DNA from: Quillaja saponaria
Taxonomy: Eukaryota > Streptophyta > Magnoliopsida > Fabales > Quillajaceae
DNA length: 64,000 bases
Direction: 5' to 3'
Assembly (NCBI GenBank): GCA_029379385.1
Contig: CM055614.1
Coordinates: 2,170,001 to 2,234,000 of the forward strand
The notes under the pieces are model-generated. The model saw nothing but the letters and a program-made list of their open reading frames with translations. It made no database searches and was not told the origin of the DNA. Each line of letters opens with the position of its first letter. Position 1 is the stretch's first letter. Below, piece after piece: positions 1-10,782 of the stretch. The position numbers and the translations under genes are program-made.

Positions 1-2636
1 AATATATATATTTTTTTATTTAACAGTATTCGGATCAGTTTATACTCGTAGCACCATGACTATACATATTCTTAGTCCGGTGAAAAGCATTCCATCTACA
101 AAGAGATTAACAAATTATGGGGAGTTTACATACTATGGCCTCCCCAAAAAGATTATAACACATGAAATCAATGCACAATTACATATTATTATCTACCAAA
201 CCAATCTTTAAGTGAAAATTTTAATAATTTACTCATAAGTTTTTCTAACAGGTGTCCAAATGACACTTGTTAAACTATAATAAATATAATAATTAAAAAT
301 TAAAACTTTTTACAAGTAGTAATTTATATAATAAATAACACTTAAATCATGATTAATTACAGTAATAAATATTACAAATTTTATATTTATAAATTTTAAC
401 AAATGTCATTTGAGCACCTTTAGATAAATTATTTATTCATTTTCATGATAATTTTTTTGTCTAATTATTCTATATTATCTAAAGCCATTTAATTTATTTT
501 TTTAAAGATTATGTCAGCTAAACCAACGGTGGAGATTGTTCCTAAATTAAATTATAGGTCTCGATGCAAGGATCTAACTAGTTGATAAGAAGTTGGAAAT
601 GCTTATCTAGGGAGTAAACAAAAGGGTACCATAGATGAAGGACATGCATGTATCAATATGTATTTAATGTAATAATAATTAATAAAAGTTAGGTTCTTTG
701 GAATGACTTTTAGTCCTTTTCATTTTATCTTTCGGTAAGGCCCAATAGATTGTTTGATTCCTGGTCGTCTGATATTGTGCAAGACTTCTTTAGGATGTGA
801 GTTGTATATGTTCAGTCAGCTCACTTGGTTATGGGTCCAAAATCCCATTCTCTTTGATAGACAATGCCAACTAATCTCATGCTTCATTTTCTTTTCCCAC
901 TAATCTTAGTACAACATGTTATGTTATTATGATAAAATAATATGAAGAAAAATACGATATTTTTGTTGGAGATATTAATTAGTCGAGATATGAAAGTTGA
1001 TATGACTCTATTTATTATTAAATTACAAAAATATATATTTATTTAAACTAGATTGTGAATATGCTAAACTAATATTTTACGAACATTTTATTGTTGTTCA
1101 ATAATATAAGTCTATCATCATTTGTATAAATAAGAAAAGAGATAAAAGGGCAAGAAGAAATATCACAAGGCACCAAATTAGTCAAATTCATGAGATACCC
1201 ACTATGTATCATGGACATACTATTTGTCCTCTTGTTTTATTATTTTTTAATTTTTACAAAATAGTTATACTTATTTTGGAAATAAAAAAGATTGTATTTA
1301 TTGCTTTAGAAATATTCCTTCTCTGAAATTTCAAATTCAAATTCAATGACCCGAAAATTTATATGGGTAATTTACATCCTTCTTTAATTATCACCCTTGA
1401 TTTGAGATTTGAAATCAATCCATAGAAATTTCAATCTGGTGGGACCGGCAATCACATTTTCTAACATAATCGACGGTGCAAAATTGTGCTTATGACTGAC
1501 AAAATAGTCACACAGGCGGTGGCTTAGCCACATTTTTTCCGAAGACCCACCAAATATTGTTTTTCCTTTTATTTTATTTTATTATGTACCAAATAATTAT
1601 CAAAATCATGTAATGTTTTTTTACCAATAAAGTAAAAATATATAAAAATAAATTTCTCAACTTCTAATTTGAAATTAAGGAAAGTGGGATATATGAATTT
1701 AAGACAAAAATAGATAATTTAATTTTAAATAAATTTATATATGGTTGGTCATTCAAGAATTTTCTCAATCAATTTTTTTTTTTATTTCAAAACTTTTCCA
1801 TCAAATTTATTTTTTATTTACATGAATTAATGAAATAATCACATTTGACATAAATATAATAACGTAGGTAAGTTATTTTAAAAAACTTATAAATTTTTTT
1901 TTATTAAATTATGTAAAATTATTTTATTTATACATAATATGAGAATTATAGAATATAACTTGTTTGAAAAATTATAAATCCCAGACCAAAAATATTATTG
2001 AAGTATTAAATTAAAAATCGAGATAATTCTAAAATAATAAAATAGTAGTTAACCCTTTTAAATATTAATATGCTAAATTACTAACTTTACGGTGATATCA
2101 ACATTATTGTATAAGAAAATAAAATATTATGGACCTAACAAAGTGAAAATTAGATAAAGCCAAACACACCTCTCTGTTTCTTTCTTTTCTTTTCTTTTTT
2201 TTTTTTTAGCTCTAGCCTCCATCCATTGGGCTTTTTTTTTTCTTTTTCTTTTTTTTTCACTCAAAATTTTAAGTACTAATAAATAAAACACTAAAATTTG
2301 CATTTAAATAATTTATTTTGGACCAAATAAAAAAAAATCAAATATTTTTTAGTTTTTTTTTATTTTTTAAAGAGAATTGTGAGAATTTATGCACCTAACA
2401 GAAAAGTCCACAGTCAACAGGATATAGGCAATAATATTCTTTCGTTCTTCACCCCCCTTATAAGCTAAATAATTAGTAATTGTTTTATTTTGTTAAGAAT
2501 TAAAGATAAAATGGAATGGAAATCTTTCCATTACATCAATTAAAACAGAAGGGAAAGGAAGAGAGGAAAGATTAAAAAAAAGGCAAAGAAAGCTGAACAT
2601 TTACTTCTTTCTTTCTTATACAATACAAGAAGAGGT
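1..2636. other. AT-rich intergenic flank upstream of the GATA gene
   Basis: No open reading frame of convincing length or codon character is visible on either strand. The stretch is rich in poly-A/T tracts (for example around 1780, 2200 and 2240) and contains one inverted-repeat element near its start (listed separately). The last few hundred bases are pyrimidine-rich and probably form the promoter and leader of the GATA gene that follows. Confidence 0.6.
245..423. mobile_element. MITE-like element with ~29-bp terminal inverted repeats
   Basis: The left end at 245-274 (core GGTGTCCAAATGACACTTGT) and the right end at 395-423 (core ACAAATGTCATTTGAGCACC) are reverse complements with only a few mismatches. 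The ~120-bp interior is AT-rich and noncoding. This is the form of a short non-autonomous DNA transposon. No clean target-site duplication could be assigned, so the superfamily is open. A similar AT-rich core, without clear ends, appears near 37,640-37,820. Confidence 0.55.
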
Positions 2637-2674
2637 CACACACACACACAGCCTCTCTCCTCCCTCTCTCTCTC
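2637..2674. repeat. CA/CT microsatellite in the GATA leader
   Basis: A short CA run is followed by an imperfect CT run about 420-455 bases before the GATA start codon. Pyrimidine-rich CT tracts are common in plant core promoters and 5' leaders, so it may lie close to the transcription start. Confidence 0.7.
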
Positions 2675-3092
2675 ATTTCACCTTCCTTTCCTCTTTTCAC
2701 AGACATTTATGAGATTCCTCTAATGCTCTTTCTCTTCCATTTGATTGTATAGATGCCCAGTTAAAATACGCCTATTAATCCTTTCAATTCTAGTTGATTT
2801 TTGGATATTATATGTGATTTTTGTTTTCAAGACTATATAGGACAAACTCTTCTGGGTCTCTTGGTTTTTGCTCTCTTCTGTAAACTATTATTCTGGGTTT
2901 GTTGCAGAGAAGCTTTCTGTACCCAGTCGAGGAAGCCCTTAAAGGCTTGTTGAGAACAATTATATTTTCAGTGAAATTTTCCTTCAAGTTTTAACTTTTC
3001 TTTAAATTATATTTTCTGGGCTTTTTTTTCCCGTCTTTTTAGTCAATTTTCTGCATATTTCTTTTTCTTCATTCGAGGAAAAAGAGAGAGAC

Positions 3093-6000
3093 ATGGGCAA
3101 ACAAGGGCCTTGCCATCACTGTGGAGTTACAAGTGAGTTCTTGTTTCACATTTTTTAAAAAGTTATATAATTTTTAATAAATTAGTTTTTCAGCATTTAT
3201 TTTATTTTTATCTTCAACAAATATTCTACAGATTTTTGCTCATGTAAGTGATTTTTCATGGAAGATTAATTTGTGCTGAAGGAAAAGTTTGCCTTTACAA
3301 TAATTAAGATTAATATAGCATACACTATAATGTTTTGTACACAATCAGTTCCGAAATCCAAGTGTTCTTGATGATTTGGAATTAGAGGTTGCAATGATTC
3401 TATTGATTTTCCCCTTCTGTTATCTCCTTTATTGGTATTTGTTTTCCTTGACTCTATTGAAGTTTTACCAAATGTGATTGGTGCCAAATTGAGTTCCAAG
3501 TCTGTTGAATGCTTGATGGGAGTCTCCCTCAATTTACATGCCTTTTTCCATTGATGTTAAGGTGTTTATCAAAATGAGTGAACCTGTTGTTCCTTTGTTC
3601 CAATTCATATTTAGGACACATAATGATTCAATTGAACAAAAAAGTTTAATTCTTCTTGGGACACCATTTTCTTGCACGCCTTCCTCATTGTTTATCACCA
3701 GGGTTTGTTTGTGGAAGAGTATTCTTATCATTGTAGGCCAAGCATTTCTCCCTTGGCTTATTGTTTTTAGAGAAACTACATTCATGTTTGTACATTTATC
3801 TTTCTTGCTATCTCAATGTGGAACTTTCTTTTCGTTCACATTTCTAATCTCATCGATGAGAATTCATCCTGCAAGTGTTCAACTTTTTTCGTGATAGGAA
3901 TGTGTACTCTAGTCAATTTTTTAGTCAGTTCTGAATGTGGGTCATTGCAAATGGTCCTTTGTTTCAAAATCAAGTGTGACTTCAGTCATTTTAAGTAGAG
4001 TGCTTGTATTTCAAAATGTATGAGATTCTTCCTTTTAGCTTTAGGCTATGTCGGGTCCTAATATAAAAGTAGCTTCAGTAAACAGATGCAAATATCTGTA
4101 GCATGACTCTGATAGTATTCTTAATATCTAATTCAATTTTGACTTCTCTGTCAGTTTGAAGCTTGGAGGCCAAGATCTGTGGGTGTTACCTTCTCTGATC
4201 TCAATGATTTGAGCTCAGAGAGTAAAAATGAGTAACCATTGCCAAGAGGCATCAGTTCCTTCTTATAATGAACACCAAAAGATGCAGCTAGCTCATCCCT
4301 CACTATTGTTTGTTAAGTTTAACTGGCTAGCTCATCCCTCACTATTGTTTGTTAAGTTTAACTGGCTAGCTTATCCCTCACTATTGTTTGTTAAGTTTAA
4401 CTGGAAAGTGTATCAAAGAAGAACAGTCCTTCTCTTGTCTTGTCTGGTTACAATTTCAGTGCAGGGTTAGACTATTGTTTTTGTCCATTCTTCAATGCAT
4501 ATAATTCCTTTTCTGTTTCATTTGTCTTTGGGGAATCAGAACATCTAGAGCTACATTGTATTTTGAGGGGTTTGAGCTACGTGTGCCAAAAATCCATCCA
4601 TAATTTTACTATGTCATCATGAGTTCTATAGTCATGGAAGTTATTGATGTGTGATTCGTCTTTATGATCTGAGTTACAACTCTATTCTAATTTGAAGTCT
4701 ATTAATATGTGAGATGTCTGATGATCAAGTATTGCAACAGGTACACCCCTATGGCGAAATGGCCCACCAGAGAAGCCAGTATTATGTAATGCTTGTGGAT
4801 CTCGATGGAGAACAAAGGGAACACTTGCAAATTATACTCCTTTACATGCTCGGGCAGAACCTGACGATTATGAGGATCAAAGGGTTTCCAGGGTAAAGAG
4901 TATATCTATAAACAAGAGCAAAGAAGTGAAATTGCTCAAACGAAAGCAGAACTATGATAATGTAATTTCTGGAGGGTTTACTTCTGATTACAACCAGGGA
5001 TACCATAAGGTTATAGATGAAGATACCAGTAATAGATCAAGTTCGGGATCAGCGATATCCAACACAGAGAGCTGTGCACAATTTGGCAGTGCAGATGCTA
5101 GTGATTTGACAGGTTGGCGCTCATTACATGTAACCTTCATCAAAAGATCCTTTCTCCTCCATTTATATTAGATAGCTTTGATGTGTAGGGATTGCTTAGG
5201 CTAGTCCGTTGTACATTGAGTAAATTTGTGCTCTTACTATATGCTTCATGTAGATTAGGAAATCATATGCTCGTCCAATAATATTTGATCCTGAATCTCT
5301 GATTTTTTATTATAGGTCCTGCTCAATCAGTTGTGTGGGATGCTATGGTGCCCTCAAAGAAGAGGACTTGTGTGAGTCGTTCAAAGCCATCTTCAGTTGA
5401 GAAGCTGACAAGAGATTTATATACTATTTTACATGAACAACAGTCCTCTTATATCTCTGGCTCATCTCAAGAGGAGCTTCTTTTTGAAAGTGATACGCCA
5501 ATGGTCTCCGTTGAGATTGGACATGGAAGCATTCTCATTAGGCATCCTAATTCAATAGCCCGGGAAGAAGAATCTGAAGCTAGCTCTCTTTCGGTGGAGA
5601 ACAAAAATTGCCCACTAAATGAGGCTTATTCCTATCCTGGTGAAGGAGTACATAATGATAAAAAGAGTGTGAACTTACCAATTCAGGGGGTTGAAAAGAT
5701 TAGGAACCCTGTTGGCCTAGGGATGCACCAGGAGCAACTTAAAAGGTAATTTCTTCATACACTAGTTTAGACTTTACAGACTTGCTCAATATTCTAGTTG
5801 ATTATATATTAATCAAACGTGGGTATCATCATTTAACTTCAGTAAGTTTCATACATTAATTGCCACCTGCTAAACAAAACCAAAAAAGTCCATTGTTACT
5901 GGAAAGATGGGTCTAAGTATTGGTTCCACTGTTGGAGGAAAAAAAATCTTGAAAAAATTGCTCCACGTTTACTAATATATCTATTCTTTTGAATTGCAGG

Positions 6001-7906
6001 GATAAGTCTCAGCATGAAAAAGTACAAATCCTTGGAAACCATAATTCACCACTGCGATTTATAGATTTAAGTGTAAGTTGCGTTGCTGGTTTTCTTCTGT
6101 ATGATACTCCCTGAGTGTATCATACTATTGAAATTCACTGTATTTTATAATATCTATATGACAAGATAAAGACAAGGCTTGTTGCGAGATTCTCCATACT
6201 TATGTGATAAAACATTCTATTTTAGGGTACATATTTTTGGATCAAGAAAATGGAGCTTCAGTAGAGTAAAAATTGCTTATTTTTCAGTCTTTTCTTATTT
6301 AGTTACTCCTGGAGCATGGTGCTTAAGTCTTATTCATATGTTGATTGACCTGAATAAAGATTATTTCATCAAATTGTTGAATAATTCTTATGATTCTGTT
6401 CTTGTTTGATGTAGGATGTTTTAAACTATGAGGAGTTTACGAGACACTTGACAAATGAAGAGCAGCAACAACTACTCAAGTTTTTACCTCTTGTTGATAC
6501 TGCTAAGCTTCCTGACAGGTTTGGATCACTGATATTCAAGTTTGTTGTGGTTGGTTACAGGTTGTCGACTTGATTTTAGGAACAACTCCAATAGAAACTC
6601 TACTTGGAAGTATGCATACACTTAATCTTCCTTCTTTTCCTTTTCTTTTTTTATGAAGTGGGAAGGTGCTTGCGAATGGATTTGAAGAGACACATAATAT
6701 CTATAAATTGGGAGTTGAGACGGACATATTTAGTCCCCAACGTTATTGAAGACATAGAATTAGTTACAACAATGCATTGTTGTTTGCAAAGATCATGTAG
6801 GAAAATCCATCCGTTACGTTTTTGTCACCACATTTGATGCTTGAATAATGTAGTCTATCGAAGCTTCTTACAGATGCATCAGATGTGCCAAACTATAACT
6901 AATGGAATAGAATAAACTTCGGAGACAGAATCAATTGCCACTGACTTTTTATGCTGTTGTATTTGCAGCCTCAAAAGCTTGTTCAGTAGCTCTCAATTCA
7001 AGGAGAACTTGACTTATTTCCAACAACTGCTTGCGGAAGGTGTCTTGGATATCTCCTTTTTGGGACCAAAACCTGAAGACTGCAAGACCTTAAAAAGGCT
7101 TGCTTTATCCAATCTGTCGAAATCAAAATGGGTGGAACACTATAATCTACTTAAGGTTTGTGCAGCTTTATTTCAATACCATTGGATAAATGTTACTGAT
7201 TCCGTAACCATATTGATACTTACTGCACCTTTCTTTGACTACAGAGGTGTCAAGATTCTACCAGGAGGCCGGTAGTTTTGGCATCTCCTGCCACTGCTTC
7301 TAGTAATGATGGCATTTCTACTGGTAGAATGCTTGACAACCAAAAACAGAAGTTTCCAGGTTAGATGAAAAATATTTGTATTCTTTTAATTGCATACACA
7401 ATCAAGTAGAGTAATTAATAATTTCTGAACCTTATTGAGCATAACATTGTTTTTATCATTGTGTTTGGGTACATGATACTCAAACACTGTATTATCGATG
7501 TAGAAAATATAAGCACAACTGAAGACTATGACCCTTGGGTATATATGTTTCACAATTCTTAAAATATATCTTGCAAATTTCAGAAGCGAAGACAACAATG
7601 AGGAGCCCGAAAAGGGTGACACTGAAGGCTAGCTACGAGGGCAAGGAAGGCATAGAGGATGGTTCTTGCTTCAGTCCGAGAAGCTTATTTGCTCTGCCAA
7701 CTGACGGTAGCTCCCTCATGCTGGATTCTTTCAACTTTGTTGAGGAAAGTTCTGATCAGGATCTGCTGTTGGAGGTGCCATCCAACAGCTCTTTCCCACA
7801 AGCAGAGCTCCTGAACCCAACTTTGAGTTTTGGTGCTGAGGCTAGTGCTAGTAGTAGCTCAATATACCCACAGTCCTCCAACCCTGACAAAAAAGTACCA
7901 GGCTAA
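3093..7906 (+). CDS. GATA26: GATA-type zinc finger transcription factor, GATA26/27-like, with DEUBAD domain
   Basis: Nuclear DNA-binding regulator. Eight exons fit one frame of 547 aa: 3093-3132, 4741-5112, 5316-5745, 6000-6072, 6415-6518, 6969-7155, 7245-7359, 7584-7906. The protein opens with [20 protein letters not shown] and has one class IV-type finger, C-x2-C-x18-C-x2-C (C7, C10, C29, C32), split by intron 1. Residues about 305-405, containing [20 protein letters not shown], match the DEUBAD/ASXH-like helical domain found in GATA26/27; in animals this domain family binds deubiquitinases. The C-terminus is serine-rich. Intron 1 is long (1.6 kb) and holds a triple repeat. A possible leader-intron acceptor (TTGTTGCAG) lies near 2907. 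The finger-plus-DEUBAD layout separates it from short GATA factors. In Arabidopsis, GATA26 is recalled as a near neighbour of LIL3 and the SpoU methylase, as here. Confidence 0.93.
4288..4404 (+). repeat. Three tandem copies of a 39-bp unit in GATA intron 1
   Basis: Copies start at 4288, 4327 and 4366 with an exact 39-bp period; the third differs visibly by one base (TTATCC for TCATCC). Because 39 is a multiple of three, the repeat stays open in one frame, but it lies inside an intron between well-defined exons 1 and 2 and is not thought to be translated. Confidence 0.95.
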
Positions 7907-8861
7907 TTGCATGAGTAGAGGTATTTAGATATGTCTTATGCCATGAAGTCCACATTTACACCTAAACACAAAGAAACCTTGTGCAAGAGATTTTATGGTT
8001 GCTCTTTATTTTGCATTTACTTTCATGGAATGCCAAAGGGGATTAATTTGGGTGGCCTTTTTGTATAGGTTGACAATAGATTGTGTAATATATAGTTCCA
8101 AATGCGGATTGATAACCTCCAGAGTTTTGTATGCAGCTTTATTTTATGCTTGTGAATAATTTTGATACCCTTTTTCTCCTTACTCTTTTCCTCCATTTAA
8201 TTTTGTCCATAGTATAATCAAGTGATATGTCTGGATTGAAAGAAGTTTTAGGTGAGAAGAGTAGGTGTGCTTTTTGGTGCTTTTGAAGGGCTTTTTAAAG
8301 GAAAGCTTTTGGTGGCCAAATATGGTTTAGTTAAGAGGAGAGAAACTGTATGACCTTATATTTAGGCTGAGTATGCATCATGTTCGTGTATGCAACTATA
8401 CACGAACATTCTATATGCCCTTTCCTCTTTAAAGTTTACAATTGCGTAAAAGACAAACTGCCTTGTGTACCAGAGTAAATAATTCAGAACGATATATTAT
8501 TCTGCACTAAATATATCCTCTAAGCAGTCCTACTTTAGGTTGTTTGCTAAAGGACATAAATACCTGAAAACACTGACATAGCAATAAGGGTAAGAAAATG
8601 TAGAAAAAGAATTAACAAGCCAAGCTTCATCATGAAACTATCTTCACTGTTTTTTATGTGGGAATTTTCTGTGTACAAGATTTTTTGGGAGGCTTCCAAA
8701 TGGGTCAAATTCTCCTGCCCAACATATCCCAACCGCTAAAAGATCGAAGTTGGCCAATAACAGCACTAGTCCATGTTTGTAAAATAATGTTACATTAACC
8801 GAAGTCATGCAATTACAACCCAAACCTAATCCTCTAATCCAAGTAAACCCTTTGAACTTTT
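7907..8861. other. 3' region of the GATA gene and intergenic DNA
   Basis: The first ~250 bases are the likely 3' untranslated region of the GATA gene. The rest has no supportable gene. It contains a perfect 12-bp hairpin (8380-8409) and leads into the tail end of the decayed minus-strand gene. Confidence 0.6.
8380..8409. repeat. Perfect 12-bp inverted repeat with 6-base loop
   Basis: ATGTTCGTGTAT at 8380-8391 is the exact reverse complement of 8398-8409, with loop GCAACT. It sits about 475 bases past the GATA stop codon, between two convergent transcription units. It could be a transcript-end structure, a foldback remnant or chance. Confidence 0.85.
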
Positions 8862-10158
8862 TCAAATTTCAGTGGCATCAGACGCAATGTACCTGCTCCC
8901 TCCATCAGGGAACAACCACTGCAGAAAGCAGTCAAAGACCCTCAAATTATAGTAACATACAAAAAGCAATTTCATTTTCTTCTATCTGGAATTCTAGAAC
9001 AGAAATCTTTAAACACATCAAAACAAAGTTACCATGGTGAAAATTTCGCCTAAACTACTTTCCTGTTTCCAGAAAAAACCTCTTCAACTTCTAATATACT
9101 TACATTTTCAAGATTATCTTCATCCCGCCCCTGTTTAGGTACCATCAATACGGATAATTATCGTGAGTTTCAGCAGTCTCACTAACTTCATCAGCTGCCT
9201 TAGTTTGCTCAACACAAAATGGCATTTTATCAGCCTCAAAAATTTCTTCAAGGCTTTCAGCATCAACTACAAATTCCACAGCTTCTTCCACTATTTCAGC
9301 CCCCAAATTTTGCAAATTCTGTTTGAACTACATGGGCCTTCAATTTTTCTCAATAATCCAAGTTCTTCGTTCCTGAACTTTCTCCAATAGCATTTCATCA
9401 TCATCTTCGCTGGTTTCCGCAAACAGTTGTTCAGTAATTATAACATTTTCTTGAGAATTAGACCCATAATTGCATCAGCTTACTTCATCACACAATTTTC
9501 TCTTGAGAAGCCATGCTCGTTCCATCCTTTTGAGATTCAGTTTGGAAAAAATCAGTGGAAGCATCAAAATCCGAATTTGGCTCTGAAAGTTTCAATTTTT
9601 ACAACGGCAACTCACCTAAACCATCCTCCAAAGACAATTCTCTCTCCAACTCAAGATTTTGTTGAATTCAAACTAAGAAACATTTAAATTACTAACTCCA
9701 GCAACCCCACGCAAGCACTCTGCTACAGAATCGACCTCAATCTTCTGCGTAAATTCCCCTTCCGAAAACCCTAGATCCGAATCCCTAATAAAATCCAGTT
9801 TGGCTCCACCCTCTACAGTCCGCCAAAAAATCAACATCCAAGACCACATCATCAAACTCAACCGTCCAATTAACTGTACAATATTCAAACTCCAACTGTC
9901 TTAGCTGATCCGCGGACGTTGGCAGCGCAGGTTCTTTGGGGTGGGGTGTGGAACCCGTAACTACCTTTTCCTTCGTGCCCGGAAGAGCTAGCATCATATT
10001 TCCGATGGGGGCCACCGGGATCTCGCCGGAACATGACGGCTCGTCCTCTTCGTATACGTTTCTGGACTAGCAAAGGGGCAGCGACGTATGAGGTCCTCCT
10101 TGGAAGACGACACACGGCAGAGTTCGACTATAAAGCCACAGGGATCGTTCACATTCAT
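8862..10158 (-). pseudogene. Decayed gene for an acidic protein, family not recognised
   Basis: Several coding-like blocks follow one another on the minus strand but in different frames. The first starts at ATG 10158 (MNVNDPCGFIVELCRVSSSK). Near 10,060 the good frame shifts to one reading EEDEPSCSGEIPVAPIG and on to LEFEYCTVNWTVEFDD. Near 9,815 it shifts again to a block ending ECLRGVAGVSN at about 9,680. Further blocks (DFDASTDFFQTESQKDG near 9,540; EQLFAETSEDDDEMLLEK near 9,400; EIVEEAVEFVVDAESLEE near 9,270) are broken by stops. A neat last exon at 8862-8918 follows a CTGCAG acceptor and ends SRYIASDATEI-stop. The acidic residues and preserved splice site suggest a former multi-exon gene rather than random DNA. 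No function is assigned. Some breaks could be unrecognised introns. Confidence 0.55.
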
Positions 10159-10318
10159 TATCAACCGCCGGAGAAAAATTGATTGGCGAATTTAAACGAA
10201 GATTTTGGGATTGTTCCCGCCATTTTTAAACCAACGGTGGATGATTATTCTGATGAACGATGACAATTGTTCTTCAAATTTATGATATAAATATTCTCGT
10301 GATTTTCAATAACAAGCA

Positions 10319-10391
10319 GCCCGTCTAGCTCAGTTGGAAGAGCGCAAGGCTCTTAACCTTGTGGTCGTGGGTTCGAGCCCCACGGTGGGCG
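10319..10391 (+). tRNA. tRNA-Lys (anticodon CTT)
   Basis: A 73-nt cloverleaf is visible. The acceptor arm GCCCGTC pairs with GGTGGGC. The D-arm region has TAGCTCAGTTGG (A box), the anticodon loop is CTCTTAA giving anticodon CTT, and the T-arm region has GGTTCGAGCCC (B box). There is no intron. A CAA-containing stretch just upstream (about 10,306-10,316) and a TTTTT run directly after the gene are the usual plant RNA polymerase III start and stop signals. Confidence 0.97.
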
Positions 10392-10782
10392 TTTTTATTT
10401 TTAATGTCGTTTTTAACTTTTCTTTTCATGTTATTTGCCGTTTGACGTTTCGGAATTTTGAGGCCTTGAATCAGTTCGGAAACTGACACTGACTTGTAGT
10501 CAATTTACATCTCTTCATCAATTTGTTTCCTGCTCTACCTAAAACCCTTTCGTTACTGTTCATCCATGACCTACTGCTCTGCGGCGAAATCTCCGATCGG
10601 CAATGTCATGATTTTACTGTAATGCCATTAAATATCAACCATTATCACAAAAATCTCTCCCCGGAGCCGGTCTGTCATTTGAACTTGTTGACTACCTAGA
10701 AAGTAGAAACTGCAGAATAAGAAGAAACGTAGATGCTCATGAATACCTATCTGCCACAACCACAATTGAATTGCAGAAGATC

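Noticed and set aside
3266..3998. Open frames on both strands in the first GATA intron (up to 118 codons)
   Set aside because: They lie between two well-defined exons, overlap each other on opposite strands, and have no recognisable protein features.
4228..4470. Frame with three repeats of [13 protein letters not shown]
   Set aside because: It is the translation of the 39-bp intronic tandem repeat; the repeat length being a multiple of three keeps it open by default.
8807..9687. Several plus-strand frames of 75-86 codons
   Set aside because: They are complements of the decayed minus-strand gene and show low-complexity S/F/L composition.
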